A stretch of DNA of 64,000 nt from Natronorubrum daqingense (GCF_001971705.1 NZ_CP019327.1:1302001-1366000); one strand, 5' to 3'; counted from the stretch's first letter, positions 43,613 through 53,411 are shown. Numbers and translations: made by a program. The notes: generated from the letters alone by a model not told the origin.

Positions 43613-44262
43613 GCAACTACAACGACGACGGATGGGAACCCGTTACCCGTCTCGGCCGGAAGGTCCAAGAGGGCGAAATCGACGATATGGAGACCGCCCT
43701 CAACTCGGGACTCCCGCTCAAGGAGCCCGAACTCGTCGACCAGCTCCTTCCCGGACTGGACGACGAAGTGCTGGACATCAACATGGTCCAGCGCATGACC
43801 GACTCCGGACGCCGCGTCAAGTTCCGTTGTGTCGTCGTGGTTGGTAACCGCGACGGCTACGTCGGCTACGCGGAAGGCCGAGACGATCAGGTCGGCTCCG
43901 CCATCCAGAAGGCGATCGGTATCGCGAAACTGAACATGATCAAAGTCCCCCGCGGCTCCGGTTCGTGGGAGGACCGTTCGGATCGGCCACACTCGCTGAC
44001 CCGACGCACCAGCGGCAAAGCTGGCTCCGTCGAAGTCGACGTCATTCCAGCCCCCGAAGGGCTCGGATTGGCCGCGAGTGACACCGTCCGTCACGTCCTC
44101 GAACTGGCCGGCCTCGAGAACGTCTGGACGAAGAGTCACGGCAACACGCGGACGACCGTGAACCTCGCGAAGGCGACGTTCAACGCACTCGAGAACGCAT
44201 CCCAGTCGCGCCAACCCCAACAGCGGGGTCGACAAGACGAAGCCGAGGTGGCTGACCAATGA
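43609..44262 (+). CDS. rps5: 30S ribosomal protein S5 (uS5)
   Basis: This 217-residue protein matters for decoding fidelity. It has [90 protein letters not shown] (the S5 domain) and [50 protein letters not shown]. It overlaps L18 and L30 by four bases each. Confidence 0.97.
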   Translation: MSNYNDDGWEPVTRLGRKVQEGEIDDMETALNSGLPLKEPELVDQLLPGLDDEVLDINMVQRMTDSGRRVKFRCVVVVGNRDGYVGYAEGRDDQVGSAIQKAIGIAKLNMIKVPRGSGSWEDRSDRPHSLTRRTSGKAGSVEVDVIPAPEGLGLAASDTVRHVLELAGLENVWTKSHGNTRTTVNLAKATFNALENASQSRQPQQRGRQDEAEVADQ

Positions 44263-44726
44263 AAGCAATCGTCCAGGTTCGCGGTGAGGTAAACCGACAG
44301 GAGGACGTCGAGGACACGCTGCAGATGCTCAACATCCACAGCGTCAATCACTGTGCTCTCGTCCCCGAAACCGACACCTACGTCGGGATGGTCAACAAAG
44401 TCAACGACTACGTTGCCCACGGTGAGCCCGAAAGCGACGTTCTCGAGACGGTTCTCGAAAGTCGAGCAGAGCCGCTTGAGGGCAAACAGTCCGACGTCGA
44501 CGAGGAGTGGCTCAGCGAGAACACCGATTACGACGACTTCGGTGACCTCGCCGAGGCATTGCTCGCCGAGGAGACGACACTTCGTGAGGAAGGCTTGTCA
44601 CCAACGCTTCGACTTCACCCGCCACGAGGTGGCCACGACGGGATCAAGAAGCCGACACCCGAAGGCGGCCAACTCGGAAAACATACAACCGAGCAGATTA
44701 ACGACCTGTTAGAATCGATGCGATAA
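44259..44726 (+). CDS. rpl30: 50S ribosomal protein L30 (uL30)
   Basis: This 155-residue archaeal L30 (L7e-like) starts [57 protein letters not shown]. It ends with [40 protein letters not shown], the archaeal extension. Two bases separate it from L15. Confidence 0.97.
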   Translation: MKAIVQVRGEVNRQEDVEDTLQMLNIHSVNHCALVPETDTYVGMVNKVNDYVAHGEPESDVLETVLESRAEPLEGKQSDVDEEWLSENTDYDDFGDLAEALLAEETTLREEGLSPTLRLHPPRGGHDGIKKPTPEGGQLGKHTTEQINDLLESMR

Positions 44727-44728
44727 CC

Positions 44729-45235
44729 ATGACAAGCAAAAAACGACGCCAGCGCGGATCGCGTACGCACAGCGGTGGCTCCCACAAAAATCGACGTGGA
44801 GCCGGTCACCGCGGCGGTCGCGGGCGCGCCGGGCGGAGCAAACACGAGTTCCACAACTACGAACCGAAAGGCAAACACGGCTTCAAGCGTCCACAGGGCA
44901 TCCGCGAGGAGGTCGAAGCAATCGACGTCCAGAAACTCGACGAGGATGCACTCTTGTACGCAGCCGACGACCTCGCGGCAGAAACCGACGACGGATACGC
45001 AATCGACGCGCGTGATATCGTCGACGACGGTCACGAAGTCGACAAAGTCAAAGTCCTCGGTTCTGGACAGGTCCGAAACAGCCTCGAAATCACGGCCGAC
45101 GAGTTCTCCGACACTGCAGCGGAGAAAATCGAATCAGCCGGTGGCGAGGCGCTGTTGACGGAGCGAGCGCAGGAGGCACAAGAGAAAGCGGACGCCGCCG
45201 AAGCTGACGAAGACTCCGAACAGGACGAGGACTAA
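44729..45235 (+). CDS. rpl15: 50S ribosomal protein L15 (uL15)
   Basis: This 168-residue protein has the Gly/Arg-rich N-terminus TSKKRRQRGSRTHSGGSHKNRRGAGHRGGRGRAGRSKHEF, typical of L15. Its core has KVKVLGSGQVRNSLEITADEFSDTAAEKIESAGGEAL, then an acidic tail. It is the last ribosomal gene here; secY begins 3 bp after its stop. Confidence 0.97.
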   Translation: MTSKKRRQRGSRTHSGGSHKNRRGAGHRGGRGRAGRSKHEFHNYEPKGKHGFKRPQGIREEVEAIDVQKLDEDALLYAADDLAAETDDGYAIDARDIVDDGHEVDKVKVLGSGQVRNSLEITADEFSDTAAEKIESAGGEALLTERAQEAQEKADAAEADEDSEQDED

Positions 45236-45238
45236 CAT

Positions 45239-46699
45239 ATGGGATGGAAGGAAGCCGCCGAACCGGTCTTGACGCGGATGCCCGCAGTGCGCCGTCCAGA
45301 GGGGCACGTCCCCTTCAAGCGTAAGCTGGCGTGGACTGCCGGCATCCTCGTGTTGTATTTCTTCCTGACGAACATCGCCTTGCTCGGGTTGCAAGGCGGA
45401 GAAGCGACCGACATCTTCGGTGAGTTCCGTTCGGTGCTCGCCGGTGAGATGGGGTCGCTGATGCAGGTCGGTATCGGTCCGATCGTCACCGCCAGCATCG
45501 TTATGCAGTTGCTCGGTGGTGCAAACTTGCTTGGTCTCGACACGGACGACCCACGAGATCAGATCCTCTATCAGGGGCTGCAGAAGGTGCTCGTCATCGT
45601 CATGACGGCGTTGACTGCGCTCCCGATGGTGTTCGCCGGTGGCTTCCTGCCCGCTCAGCCGTCGCTCACTCTCGGCGGACTCGAGTTCGGCGAGACGCAG
45701 GTTCAGATGCTGATGTTCGCCCAGATCTTCGTTGGCGGGATCCTCATCCTCTACATGGACGAGGTCGTCAGTAAATGGGGGATCGGCAGCGGAATTGGCC
45801 TGTTCATTATCGCTAGCGTGAGCCAGCAGCTCGTGACCGGATTCGTCAGTCCATCCAGTGAAGGATTCTTCTACAGCTGGTACGAGATCATTACGGGTCA
45901 GGTCGAAACCGGATCCATCGTCTCCAGTGACGGGCTCTACACGATCTTCCTCGGCGAAGGACAGATCATCGCCTTACTGACGACGTTGCTCATCTTCAGC
46001 GTCGTCGTCTACGCGGAGTCCGTCCGCGTCGAAATCCCGCTCAGTCACTCTCGAGTGAAGGGTGCTCGCGGTCGCTTCCCAGTGAAGCTCATCTACGCGA
46101 GCGTCCTGCCAATGATCCTCGTTCGCGCGCTGCAGGCGAACATTCAGTTCATGGGCCAGATTCTCGATAGTGTCTGGGCCGGGATGCCGACGTGGCTCGG
46201 GGACTATTCGGGAGGAGAGCCCGCCAGTGGGTTCTTCTACTACACTGCACCGATCTATTCACCTGAAGATTGGATGTGGTGGACCGGGGCAGTCACACAA
46301 GACGCGTGGATGGTACTGATTCGCATTTCCGTCGACCTGTCGTTCATGGTCATCGGTGGTGCGATCTTCGCCATCTTCTGGGTCGAGACGACGAACATGG
46401 GCCCCGACGCCACCGCACGCCAGATCCAAAACTCCGGAATGCAAATTCCCGGATTCCGACAGAACGTCGGCGTCATCGAAAAGGTCATGGAGCGCTACAT
46501 TCCGCAGGTTACCGTCCTCGGCGGTGCGCTCGTCGGCTTGCTGGCCGTCTGGGCGAACATGCTCGGCACGGTCGGCGGTGTCGAAGGGACCGGTCTGCTG
46601 CTCGCTGTCTCCATTACGTACAAACTGTACGAGGAGATCGCCGAGGAGCAGATGATGGAAATGCATCCGATGATGCGCCAGATGTTCGGCCGAGAGTAA
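45239..46699 (+). CDS. secY: preprotein translocase subunit SecY
   Basis: This 486-residue integral membrane protein is the channel of the Sec translocon, with ten membrane segments. It begins GWKEAAEPVLTRMPAVRRPEGHVPFKRKLAWT, then the plug-bearing TM1-TM2 region. VVYAESVRVEIPLSHSRVKGARGRFPVKLIYASVLPMILVRALQANIQF (about residues 255-303) is the conserved cytosolic loop that docks ribosome and SecE. GGVEGTGLLLAVSITYKLYEEIAEEQM closes the protein. Membership in the L15-secY pair is universal. Confidence 0.97.
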   Translation: MGWKEAAEPVLTRMPAVRRPEGHVPFKRKLAWTAGILVLYFFLTNIALLGLQGGEATDIFGEFRSVLAGEMGSLMQVGIGPIVTASIVMQLLGGANLLGLDTDDPRDQILYQGLQKVLVIVMTALTALPMVFAGGFLPAQPSLTLGGLEFGETQVQMLMFAQIFVGGILILYMDEVVSKWGIGSGIGLFIIASVSQQLVTGFVSPSSEGFFYSWYEIITGQVETGSIVSSDGLYTIFLGEGQIIALLTTLLIFSVVVYAESVRVEIPLSHSRVKGARGRFPVKLIYASVLPMILVRALQANIQFMGQILDSVWAGMPTWLGDYSGGEPASGFFYYTAPIYSPEDWMWWTGAVTQDAWMVLIRISVDLSFMVIGGAIFAIFWVETTNMGPDATARQIQNSGMQIPGFRQNVGVIEKVMERYIPQVTVLGGALVGLLAVWANMLGTVGGVEGTGLLLAVSITYKLYEEIAEEQMMEMHPMMRQMFGRE

Positions 46700-46948
46700 G
46701 CGTTCTTCTCTCTTCTTTCTGCTTCGAGCACAGCACACTCACTGTACGACTAGCATGCTTTGCTGGTTCGGTCAGTCCCCACTCGAGGCCAATCGTTCGC
46801 CTCGGGGGAGAACCAACGGAATGGATCTCGTCGGACTTCTGAGAGTCGTCAGCACGCGCTCATCGTGCTATGTTGTTCCAGTAACTGAATTGCCCAGCGT
46901 CTGGTGCGTTAGGACCTTGGTGGTGGCACACAGAAACACGGTGAACAC

Positions 46949-47716
46949 ATGAGTTCACTCTTCGACCTCACAGACGACGTGGCAGTAGTCACAGGCGGCG
47001 GTCGCGGCATCGGACGGGCCATCGCACTCGAGTTGGCTCGCGCCGGCGCGTGCGTCGTTCCGACGGCTCGTACCGATGCCGAGATCCAATCGGTCGTCGA
47101 CGAAATCGAGGACGACGGCGGTGATGCACACGCTGTGACGACGGATGTGACCGACGCCGAGGACGTTGCTCGAGCCATCGACGAAACAGTCGATACCTTC
47201 GGGTCAGTCGATATCGTCGTCAACAACGCCGGTATCAACCCCGATGATGGGCTCGGCCTCCCCGAAGACGTCTCGAGCGAAGGATTTGCGAAAACAGTCG
47301 ACGTCAATCTGACGGGTGCATTCGAAGTCACAAGCGCGGCGGCAGCACAACTTCACGAAAACGGCGGCGGATCGGTGATCAACGTCGCGAGTGTCGGTGG
47401 ACTCGTTGGGTTGCCTCGACAACATCCCTACGTCGCGTCGAAACACGGCCTAGTCGGGTTGACGAAGAGCATCGCGCTCGATTGGGCACCAGACGTTCGC
47501 GTGAACGCACTCGCACCGGGATACGTCTCGACCGACCTAGTAGAGGACTTAGAGGAGAACGAACGACTCCGCCAGTCCGTGATCGATCGAACGCCGCTCG
47601 AGCGGTTTGGGGCTCCCGAAGAAATCGGCGGTCCAGCTGTCTTTCTCGCGAGCGACGCAGCACGGTACATCACTGGGGCCTGTCTCGAAGTCGACGGCGG
47701 GTGGACCTCGAGGTAA
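46949..47716 (+). CDS. short-chain dehydrogenase/reductase (SDR) family oxidoreductase
   Basis: This 255-residue classical SDR has cofactor motif TGGGRGIGRAIALELARAG (residues 15-33), NNAGI (about 91), catalytic Ser in INVASVGG and YVASKHG with Tyr and Lys (about 158-164). It ends RYITGACLEVDGGW, the usual C-terminal signature. The closest patterns are 3-oxoacyl-ACP reductase (FabG) and glucose dehydrogenase; the substrate is not decidable. ATG 46949 follows GTGAAC and a 249-bp gap after secY, so it has its own promoter. It breaks the usual secY-adk link. Confidence 0.85.
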   Translation: MSSLFDLTDDVAVVTGGGRGIGRAIALELARAGACVVPTARTDAEIQSVVDEIEDDGGDAHAVTTDVTDAEDVARAIDETVDTFGSVDIVVNNAGINPDDGLGLPEDVSSEGFAKTVDVNLTGAFEVTSAAAAQLHENGGGSVINVASVGGLVGLPRQHPYVASKHGLVGLTKSIALDWAPDVRVNALAPGYVSTDLVEDLEENERLRQSVIDRTPLERFGAPEEIGGPAVFLASDAARYITGACLEVDGGWTSR

Positions 47717-47818
47717 CGACTAATATCGTCTTTCTCGTAAACAGTAGCTATCGGATGCCACACAGAGGTACAGAAAACCAAAGAACGGTAACGGTAAGAA
47801 CAGTGGTTTTGTCGCCGA

Positions 47819-48079
47819 TTACTGAATCGAGTATCCCGCTGCAACGGTTAGCAGGAACACCATGAACACGGCGACAACCATCATATAGGTGATTGCACGT
47901 GGCTCTTCACGGAGATGCTGATAATACGCAGCGATCAGCAGGGACTTGATGACAGCAAGTACGATGGTCCCGCCAATTGCCGCCGATTCGGGAATGTCTA
48001 TCTCGAAGAAGACGAACTTCGCTGTCCCTAATATCAGCAGTACGACGTATATGAGGGTGTATGTCCGAACGTCAGCCAT
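47819..48079 (-). CDS. cytochrome c oxidase subunit IV family protein
   Basis: This 86-residue protein has three membrane helices: LIYVVLLILGTAKFVFFEI, AAIGGTIVLAVIKSLLIAAYY and MVVAVFMVFLLTVAAGYSI. The KSLLIAAYYQHLREEP motif between helices 2 and 3 is the signature of the prokaryotic subunit IV family. It is the small subunit of the terminal oxidase encoded just upstream on the same strand, but has its own promoter in the 319-bp gap. The start is ATG 48077-48079. Confidence 0.88.
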   Translation of the reverse strand: MADVRTYTLIYVVLLILGTAKFVFFEIDIPESAAIGGTIVLAVIKSLLIAAYYQHLREEPRAITYMMVVAVFMVFLLTVAAGYSIQ

Positions 48080-48398
48080 TGGTATACAATGTGGAAGACG
48101 GACACTTATACCTTCCTCATACGATCGATGCTGTCGATCTACTCATTCGGCTCCGATGCCACATTCACTCGGTACAATTCCACACTGCTTCGGACATCCG
48201 TTTCGTTTGGTTTGACTCACCACCCACGGAATAGTGTGCAAGTGAGCCCAAGAGACGCACTCGTATTTTTGAGAGGGGGGTCGTAGTCGTGGAGCGATGG
48301 ACTCGAGGCATGAGCCGAGCTGAACAACTCGAGTGTGAGTGTGGCGTTAAAACGAATACTGCAAAATGAATCGATTCTACCTGCGTGGCCCGCCGGCA
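48080..48398. other. 319-bp intergenic region inside the oxidase cluster
   Basis: Apart from the promoter of subunit IV at its left end, I see no gene. A run of GAGAGGGGGG near 48273 and poor coding composition in all frames argue against a small subunit gene. The coxAC transcript must end here, but no clear terminator is visible. Confidence 0.5.
48103..48112 (-). promoter_or_regulatory. TATA-like promoter of the subunit IV gene
   Basis: On the minus strand the sequence reads GGTATAAGTG, about 25-33 bp upstream of the start ATG (48079). This spacing predicts a leaderless or nearly leaderless transcript. Confidence 0.6.
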
Positions 48399-50873
48399 CT
48401 ACATCAGGTAGAACAGTGGGAACAGGAAGACCCACACGATGTCGACGAAGTGCCAGTAGAGTCCGAAGAACTCCACGGGCCGATGGTCCTCGAGGTAGGC
48501 GTCGATACTCATGATCCGGTAGATCATGAAGATCGCGATCAGAAGCCCGAGGATCACGTGTAGTGCGTGCAGGCCGGTGGTGACGAAGTAGATGGAGTAC
48601 TCGACTCCGTTCCACCAGTAATCGCCTTCGGCGAACTTGACGCTGTACTCGTAGGCTTTGACGCCCATGAACGTCAGCCCGAGGAGGAGCGTAGCGGTCA
48701 TCGCGCCGAGAAGCCCCTTCTTATTCTGGCGCTCTGCAAAGACGAGGGCCATGATGACCGTGAAGCTCGAGGTGAGCAACACATAGGTGTTGAGCAGGCC
48801 AGGCCAGGAGGCGAACGGAACGGTCTCCCAGCTGCCCCAGCCCATGTGCAGGCGCATGAAGATGAACGCGCCGATCGCTGCCCCGAAGACGACGACGTCC
48901 GACGCCAGGAAGATCCAGACACCGAGTTTCGTGTTCCCGACGGCTTCGAACGGCCAGCGTTCGGCAATCGCCATCTCGGGCGCATCGAACTGCTCGACAC
49001 CGAACTTGAACAACGTGTACGCGAGGATCGCCAGTCCAGCGACGATGAGGACCGGGTACATGATGTTCGGGTCGGCCTCCATCGCGGCTTCTTCGAATCC
49101 ACGATTCTCCGCGAACTCGATCATGTACGGCGTGAGGCCGGTTAGACCGAGGAAGAACACGAAGGTACCAAAGCCAATGCCGAGTGGCCAGATACTGGCG
49201 TGGTCTGCGTGTTCTTCTTCGTGACTCGTCTCAGTTGCCGCCGCAGCATCGTGGCCGGTCGCGACACCGCCGTCGGTTGCCGCTTTCGAGTCCTCGACGA
49301 ACTCGAGGCGACCACTGGCGTAGCTCGGTCGTCCGCCCCAGTTCTCGAGTGGTGGTGGCGATGGAATCGCCCATTCGGCAGTTCGGGAGAACTCCCAGGG
49401 ATTGTCGGGTGCTTCGGGCCCCGAAATCCAGCTCTTCGCGAACGTGTAGAACATGATCAGGAACGACGCGCCGAGGATAAACGCACCGACGGTCGCAACC
49501 TGATGGTAGATCTCCAAGCCCTCGCTGAATGCGAAGACACGTCGGGGCGTCTCCCAGGCGAGGAACATCGGGAAGTAAAGCAGATTGAACCCGATGAAGT
49601 ACACTGCGAAGTTGAGCTTTCCGAGGGTTTCGGAGTACATCTTCCCGGTGATTTTAGGCCACCAGTAGTAGAGGCCAGCGACCAACGCGGTCACACCCGA
49701 AACCATCACGTAGTGGAAGTGAGCGACGACCCAGTAGGTGCCACGGAACTCGTAGTCGAGCACGACGGCACCGAGGAAGACGCCGGTGATTCCGCCCAGG
49801 ATGAACAAGACGAGTGCACCGAGGCTGAACAGGAACGGCGTCGTGAAACGCACGCGCCCCTTGACCATCGTGTAGATTAGCGCGAAGACCATCAGGTCGA
49901 ACGGTAACGAGATCCCGATGGTTGTCGCCATCATCAAGGTCGTAATCTCGAGGTTGATCGTCGTCAGGAACATGTGGTGCATCCAGACGAGGAACGACTG
50001 GACGGCCACGAGCACCATTGCAACGATAACCCATTTTCGACCGACGAGACGTCGACCACAGAAGGTCTGGAACGTCTCGAACATGATCCCCAGTGCGGGG
50101 AAGAAGACGATGTACACCTCCGGGTGGCCGAAGAACCAGAACAGGTGTGCCCACAGCAGGCCCGACCCCTGATCGGTCATGAAGTACTGTGTCAGGAACA
50201 GCCGATCAAGCGTCAACAGGAGTAATGCTGCAAGCAACGCTGCGAACGCGAACAGCATCATCCAGACCGTAAGCAGCCACGACCAGGTGAACATCGGCAT
50301 GTTCCAGAGGCCGAGACCCTCCGCGCGAGAACGATGGATCGTGACGAGGAAGTTAATCGTCCCGAGGGTGATCGAAAAGACGAACATCAACAACGCGAGA
50401 ACCGTCGCGTTGCCACCGGCTGTCGCTTCCATCGCCGGGGTGTACGTTGGCACGTTCAGTGGCGCGTACATCGTCCAGCCACCGGCGTACGTTCCGCCCT
50501 GGAAGAACGACAGTGCGATGAGGATCCCTGAGAACAGGTAAAACCAGTAACTCAAGGCATTCAGTCGTGGGAACGCGAGGTCTTTCGCACCGATCTGAAG
50601 CGGAACGAAATAGTTCGCGAACCCGGATGCGATCGGTGAGAGGAACCAGAACACCATCAACAGCCCGTGGGCCGAGACGGCCTGGTTGAACTCGTTACCC
50701 GAGAGGAGTCCTGTACCGCCTGCCTCCCAAAGGTGTGCACGGAAGATCAACGCGAGGATCCCGCCGAATAACAGGAAGAACAGCGCTGTTACCATATAGA
50801 GGATCCCGACGTCCTTGTGGTTCGTCGTGACTAACCACCGTTTGACGGACGTCATTGGAGGGAGATCACCCAT
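48399..50873 (-). CDS. coxAC: cytochrome c oxidase subunits I and III, fused (heme-copper oxidase, aa3-type)
   Basis: This 824-residue protein fuses subunits I and III, as known for haloarchaeal and some other oxidases. Subunit I covers residues 1-530: His69 (low-spin heme), Asp98 in GAKDLAFPRLN (D-channel entrance), GHPEVY with His250 (CuB), Glu252 and cross-linking Tyr254, HH at 299-300 (CuB), Lys338 in YTMVKGR (K-channel region), and AHFHY with His385 and His387. The Glu plus Tyr pattern marks a type A1 oxidase. After a polar linker (about 530-590) comes a subunit III-like segment with membrane helices and GLHALHVILGL near the C-terminus. The start ATG overlaps the coxB stop (TAATG). Confidence 0.95.
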   Translation of the reverse strand: MGDLPPMTSVKRWLVTTNHKDVGILYMVTALFFLLFGGILALIFRAHLWEAGGTGLLSGNEFNQAVSAHGLLMVFWFLSPIASGFANYFVPLQIGAKDLAFPRLNALSYWFYLFSGILIALSFFQGGTYAGGWTMYAPLNVPTYTPAMEATAGGNATVLALLMFVFSITLGTINFLVTIHRSRAEGLGLWNMPMFTWSWLLTVWMMLFAFAALLAALLLLTLDRLFLTQYFMTDQGSGLLWAHLFWFFGHPEVYIVFFPALGIMFETFQTFCGRRLVGRKWVIVAMVLVAVQSFLVWMHHMFLTTINLEITTLMMATTIGISLPFDLMVFALIYTMVKGRVRFTTPFLFSLGALVLFILGGITGVFLGAVVLDYEFRGTYWVVAHFHYVMVSGVTALVAGLYYWWPKITGKMYSETLGKLNFAVYFIGFNLLYFPMFLAWETPRRVFAFSEGLEIYHQVATVGAFILGASFLIMFYTFAKSWISGPEAPDNPWEFSRTAEWAIPSPPPLENWGGRPSYASGRLEFVEDSKAATDGGVATGHDAAAATETSHEEEHADHASIWPLGIGFGTFVFFLGLTGLTPYMIEFAENRGFEEAAMEADPNIMYPVLIVAGLAILAYTLFKFGVEQFDAPEMAIAERWPFEAVGNTKLGVWIFLASDVVVFGAAIGAFIFMRLHMGWGSWETVPFASWPGLLNTYVLLTSSFTVIMALVFAERQNKKGLLGAMTATLLLGLTFMGVKAYEYSVKFAEGDYWWNGVEYSIYFVTTGLHALHVILGLLIAIFMIYRIMSIDAYLEDHRPVEFFGLYWHFVDIVWVFLFPLFYLM

Positions 50874-51904
50874 TAGTTCTCACCTCCGTCTTCGTCGTCG
50901 TCATCCGCTTCGTCGTCAGCTTCTTCATCTTCTTCGTCATCCGCATCATCGTCTTCTGCATCCGGATCCTCGAGCGTCTCAGAGATGTTCTCCGGACCGT
51001 TGAGGTTGATCGAGTCTTCGATCGGTTCGTACTCGTCGTCCTCGAATTCGATGGTCAGCTCGTACTCGCCACCTTGCTCGATATCTTCGAAGGTGATCGT
51101 TCCGTTGTCGTACTCACCATCGTCTTCGTCGTAGACGAAGTCTTCTTCCTGGTGCTCGAGGGTGATTTCGTAGGTTCCTTCTTCGACTGGCTCTTCATCC
51201 TCGGTTTCGAGGGTAATATCGACGTTCAGTTGGTCGTCGAGCCAATCGTCGAATTCGTCTTCTTCCATGACCTGCACGCTGCCGACCATATCGGAGTGTT
51301 GGTCACCACAGAGTTCGAAACACTCGACTTCGTGTTCCTCACCGGCTTCCTCTGCGATGAACCACGTTTCGTCGTACTCACCGGGGATTGCGTCAGCTTT
51401 CACCCGTAAGTCCGTGACGCCGAACGTGTGCCAGACGTCACCGCCAGTCACCTCGATTGCGACTGGGTGATCGGCAGGGACGTTCATGGTGTTGGTCGCT
51501 TCGACGCCGTTTTCGTACTCGTAGTACCAGGCAAAGTTGTCACCTTCGACGTCGATCTCGATTGGATCTTCGTCGAAGTCGTCCTCTGGATTCTCGACGT
51601 ACAACAGCATCGCGTACGTCCAGACAACCAGCGAAATGACGATGATTGCACTGATACCGAACGATAGGAACAGTTTCTTGCCGCCCTTTCCTCCTGTCGG
51701 TAACTCCCCGAGTGTTGGCAGAGAATCGTCGGTTTCCGCGTCGTCGGTATCACGATACTTGTACGCGTTGTACATTGTGTATGCGATAACGACGACACCG
51801 ACGAGCGTCCCGAGTGCAAGAAACACCTGAAAGATGCTCTCGAACACGTCGACGCGCGTCTGCACTTCCATCGGAGTCGTAAATGCGCTGAAGATTGTAT
51901 TCAC
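50873..51904 (-). CDS. coxB: cytochrome c oxidase subunit II with acidic C-terminal extension
   Basis: This 343-residue protein has two membrane helices (residues 22-46 and 77-102). An extracellular cupredoxin domain follows with CuA ligands His159 (DVWHTFGV), Cys195, Glu197, Cys199, His203 and Met206 in CFELCGDQHSDM. The domain accepts electrons, in haloarchaea probably from halocyanin. Residues about 228-300 form an extra domain with repeated EITLEH/ELTIEF strands like a small beta-sandwich, ending in a tail of about 35 Asp/Glu. The start is GTG at 51902-51904 with GAGGTGAAT; it leads the coxB-coxAC operon. Confidence 0.93.
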   Translation of the reverse strand: MNTIFSAFTTPMEVQTRVDVFESIFQVFLALGTLVGVVVIAYTMYNAYKYRDTDDAETDDSLPTLGELPTGGKGGKKLFLSFGISAIIVISLVVWTYAMLLYVENPEDDFDEDPIEIDVEGDNFAWYYEYENGVEATNTMNVPADHPVAIEVTGGDVWHTFGVTDLRVKADAIPGEYDETWFIAEEAGEEHEVECFELCGDQHSDMVGSVQVMEEDEFDDWLDDQLNVDITLETEDEEPVEEGTYEITLEHQEEDFVYDEDDGEYDNGTITFEDIEQGGEYELTIEFEDDEYEPIEDSINLNGPENISETLEDPDAEDDDADDEEDEEADDEADDDDEDGGEN

Positions 51905-52248
51905 CTCGTTTTGGTACCGCTTATATGTCGGACGATGATGGCCGTGGACACTTATCTATTTGGAAACGCTCTGACCGAATCGGAGACGTCATCACCTGCT
52001 ACGGCGATTATTGACGATATATCGTCGTGCTTCGGGGCCATCACTCCGGGGTCCTTCATCAGTAGCTTCGAGGGAGAGACCTTTTTTCTATCGCTGTTTC
52101 CCGATGCTCGTGTCCAATGGCGGACACGTACAGCCTGAAAACCGCCGGCGAAAGCGAACGTGTTCGCCACGAAACTGAGACGACTGTGGTTCGATGCTCG
52201 AGCACCGAATTGAAAAGCCACATTCGCCCTCGCGCGCGCCGCGATAAT
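51905..52248. other. 344-bp intergenic region upstream of coxB
   Basis: The minus strand carries CATATAAGC at 51921-51929, a TATA-like box about 20-25 bp from the coxB GTG. A plus-strand frame from 52117 is open but has poor codon usage and runs into the antisense of the next gene, so I do not call it. I see nothing else. Confidence 0.5.
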
Positions 52249-52716
52249 TCAGATTCCGACGACCCATACTCGAGCGCTCTCGTCGAGTCCATACACACGC
52301 TGAAAGATCGCATCGAGACATTGTGCAATTCGGTTCGGATCCGCCTTCGCGCTCACGTGGACGTTCACTCCCGTCGCATCTTCGGGACGTCGAATCTCGT
52401 CGATTTTGAACGCGGGAAACTCACCTAAGAGAGCTTTGAGTGCCTCGAGTTCCGAATCCGTACAATCGAGGTTGATCGTCCCGTCGCTGAACTGTATCCA
52501 GGGAAGCCCAAGTTCCGGGTCCGGGCCCTCGGGTTCGGTGTCCGACACACCGCCCGATTCCTCGAGTGGTGTCTCGGTGTCGGCGTCGGTCGACTCGAGG
52601 ACTGACCTGTCGGCCTCGAGTGTCAGGAAGTCGCTGCCTCGGTTTCGGTGTGCCGTGATGGCGTCGACGTACAGTTTTCGCCGTTCTGGTGGCTCGGACG
52701 CGTCGAATCGAGTCAT
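52249..52716 (-). CDS. conserved haloarchaeal hypothetical protein next to adk
   Basis: This 155-residue protein begins MTRFDASEPPERRKLYVDAITAHRNRGSDFLTLE and ends IAQCLDAIFQRVYGLDESARVWVVGI. The N-terminal segment looks helical. Residues 40-70 are low-complexity linker, and the second half (GLPWIQFSDGTINLDCTDSELEALKALL) is alpha/beta. No known motif is seen. It is divergent from adk, with starts 59 bp apart. Confidence 0.7.
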   Translation of the reverse strand: MTRFDASEPPERRKLYVDAITAHRNRGSDFLTLEADRSVLESTDADTETPLEESGGVSDTEPEGPDPELGLPWIQFSDGTINLDCTDSELEALKALLGEFPAFKIDEIRRPEDATGVNVHVSAKADPNRIAQCLDAIFQRVYGLDESARVWVVGI

Positions 52717-52775
52717 ACGTCATTCGATGTGCCCGTTTCTTTAAGCCTTTATGTGACGCCGGAGAACGAGTCCCT

Positions 52776-53411
52776 ATGGCACAGCCACGAATGCTGATCC
52801 TGGGCGCACCAGGGGCAGGCAAGGGGACCCAGAGTGCAAAGATCACCGACGAATTCGACATCGACCACGTCACCACCGGTGATGCACTCCGTGCGAACAA
52901 GGAGATGGACATCTCCGAGATGGATACCGAGTACGATACCCCTCGAGAGTACATGGATCAGGGTGAGCTCGTCCCCGACGAAGTTGTCAACGCGATCGTC
53001 GATGAAGCTCTCTCACAGGCCGACGGGTTCGTCCTCGACGGCTACCCGCGAAACCTCGAGCAGGCCGACGAACTCGAGGACATGACCGACCTCGACCTCG
53101 CGCTCTATCTCGACGTGAGCGAGGAGGAACTCGTCCACCGACTGACGGGACGGCGACTCGATCCCGAAACTGGCGATATCTACCACGTCGAGTACAACCC
53201 ACCCGAGGATCCCGAGGTTGAGGACCGACTCGAGCAACGGGAGGACGATACAGAGGAAACCGTCAAAGAACGACTGCGCGTCTTCCGCGAGAACACCGAA
53301 CCAGTGATCGACCACTACGAGGATGAGGGCTCGCTCGAGCGTGTCGACGGTGAGCAGGCTCCTGAAGACGTGTGGGAAGACGTGAAGAAGACGATCGAAA
53401 ATACCGACTAA
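52776..53411 (+). CDS. adk: adenylate kinase
   Basis: This 211-residue enzyme makes 2 ADP from AMP and ATP. It starts PRMLILGAPGAGKGTQSAKITDEFDIDHVTTGD, which includes the P-loop GAPGAGKGT. DGYPRNLEQADEL is the NMP-binding motif. LTGRRLDPETGDIYHVEYNPPEDPEVEDRL is a LID without zinc cysteines. It is of the bacterial-type short form found in haloarchaea. ATG 52776 lies about 30 bp after TTTCTTTAAGCC, a TATA-like element, so it has its own promoter. In many archaea adk follows secY directly; here they are 6 kb apart. Confidence 0.96.
   Translation: MAQPRMLILGAPGAGKGTQSAKITDEFDIDHVTTGDALRANKEMDISEMDTEYDTPREYMDQGELVPDEVVNAIVDEALSQADGFVLDGYPRNLEQADELEDMTDLDLALYLDVSEEELVHRLTGRRLDPETGDIYHVEYNPPEDPEVEDRLEQREDDTEETVKERLRVFRENTEPVIDHYEDEGSLERVDGEQAPEDVWEDVKKTIENTD

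Noticed and set aside
52117..52428. A 103-codon plus-strand frame between coxB and adk
   Set aside because: It runs antisense into the conserved gene at 52249-52716 and has no start signal or family likeness.
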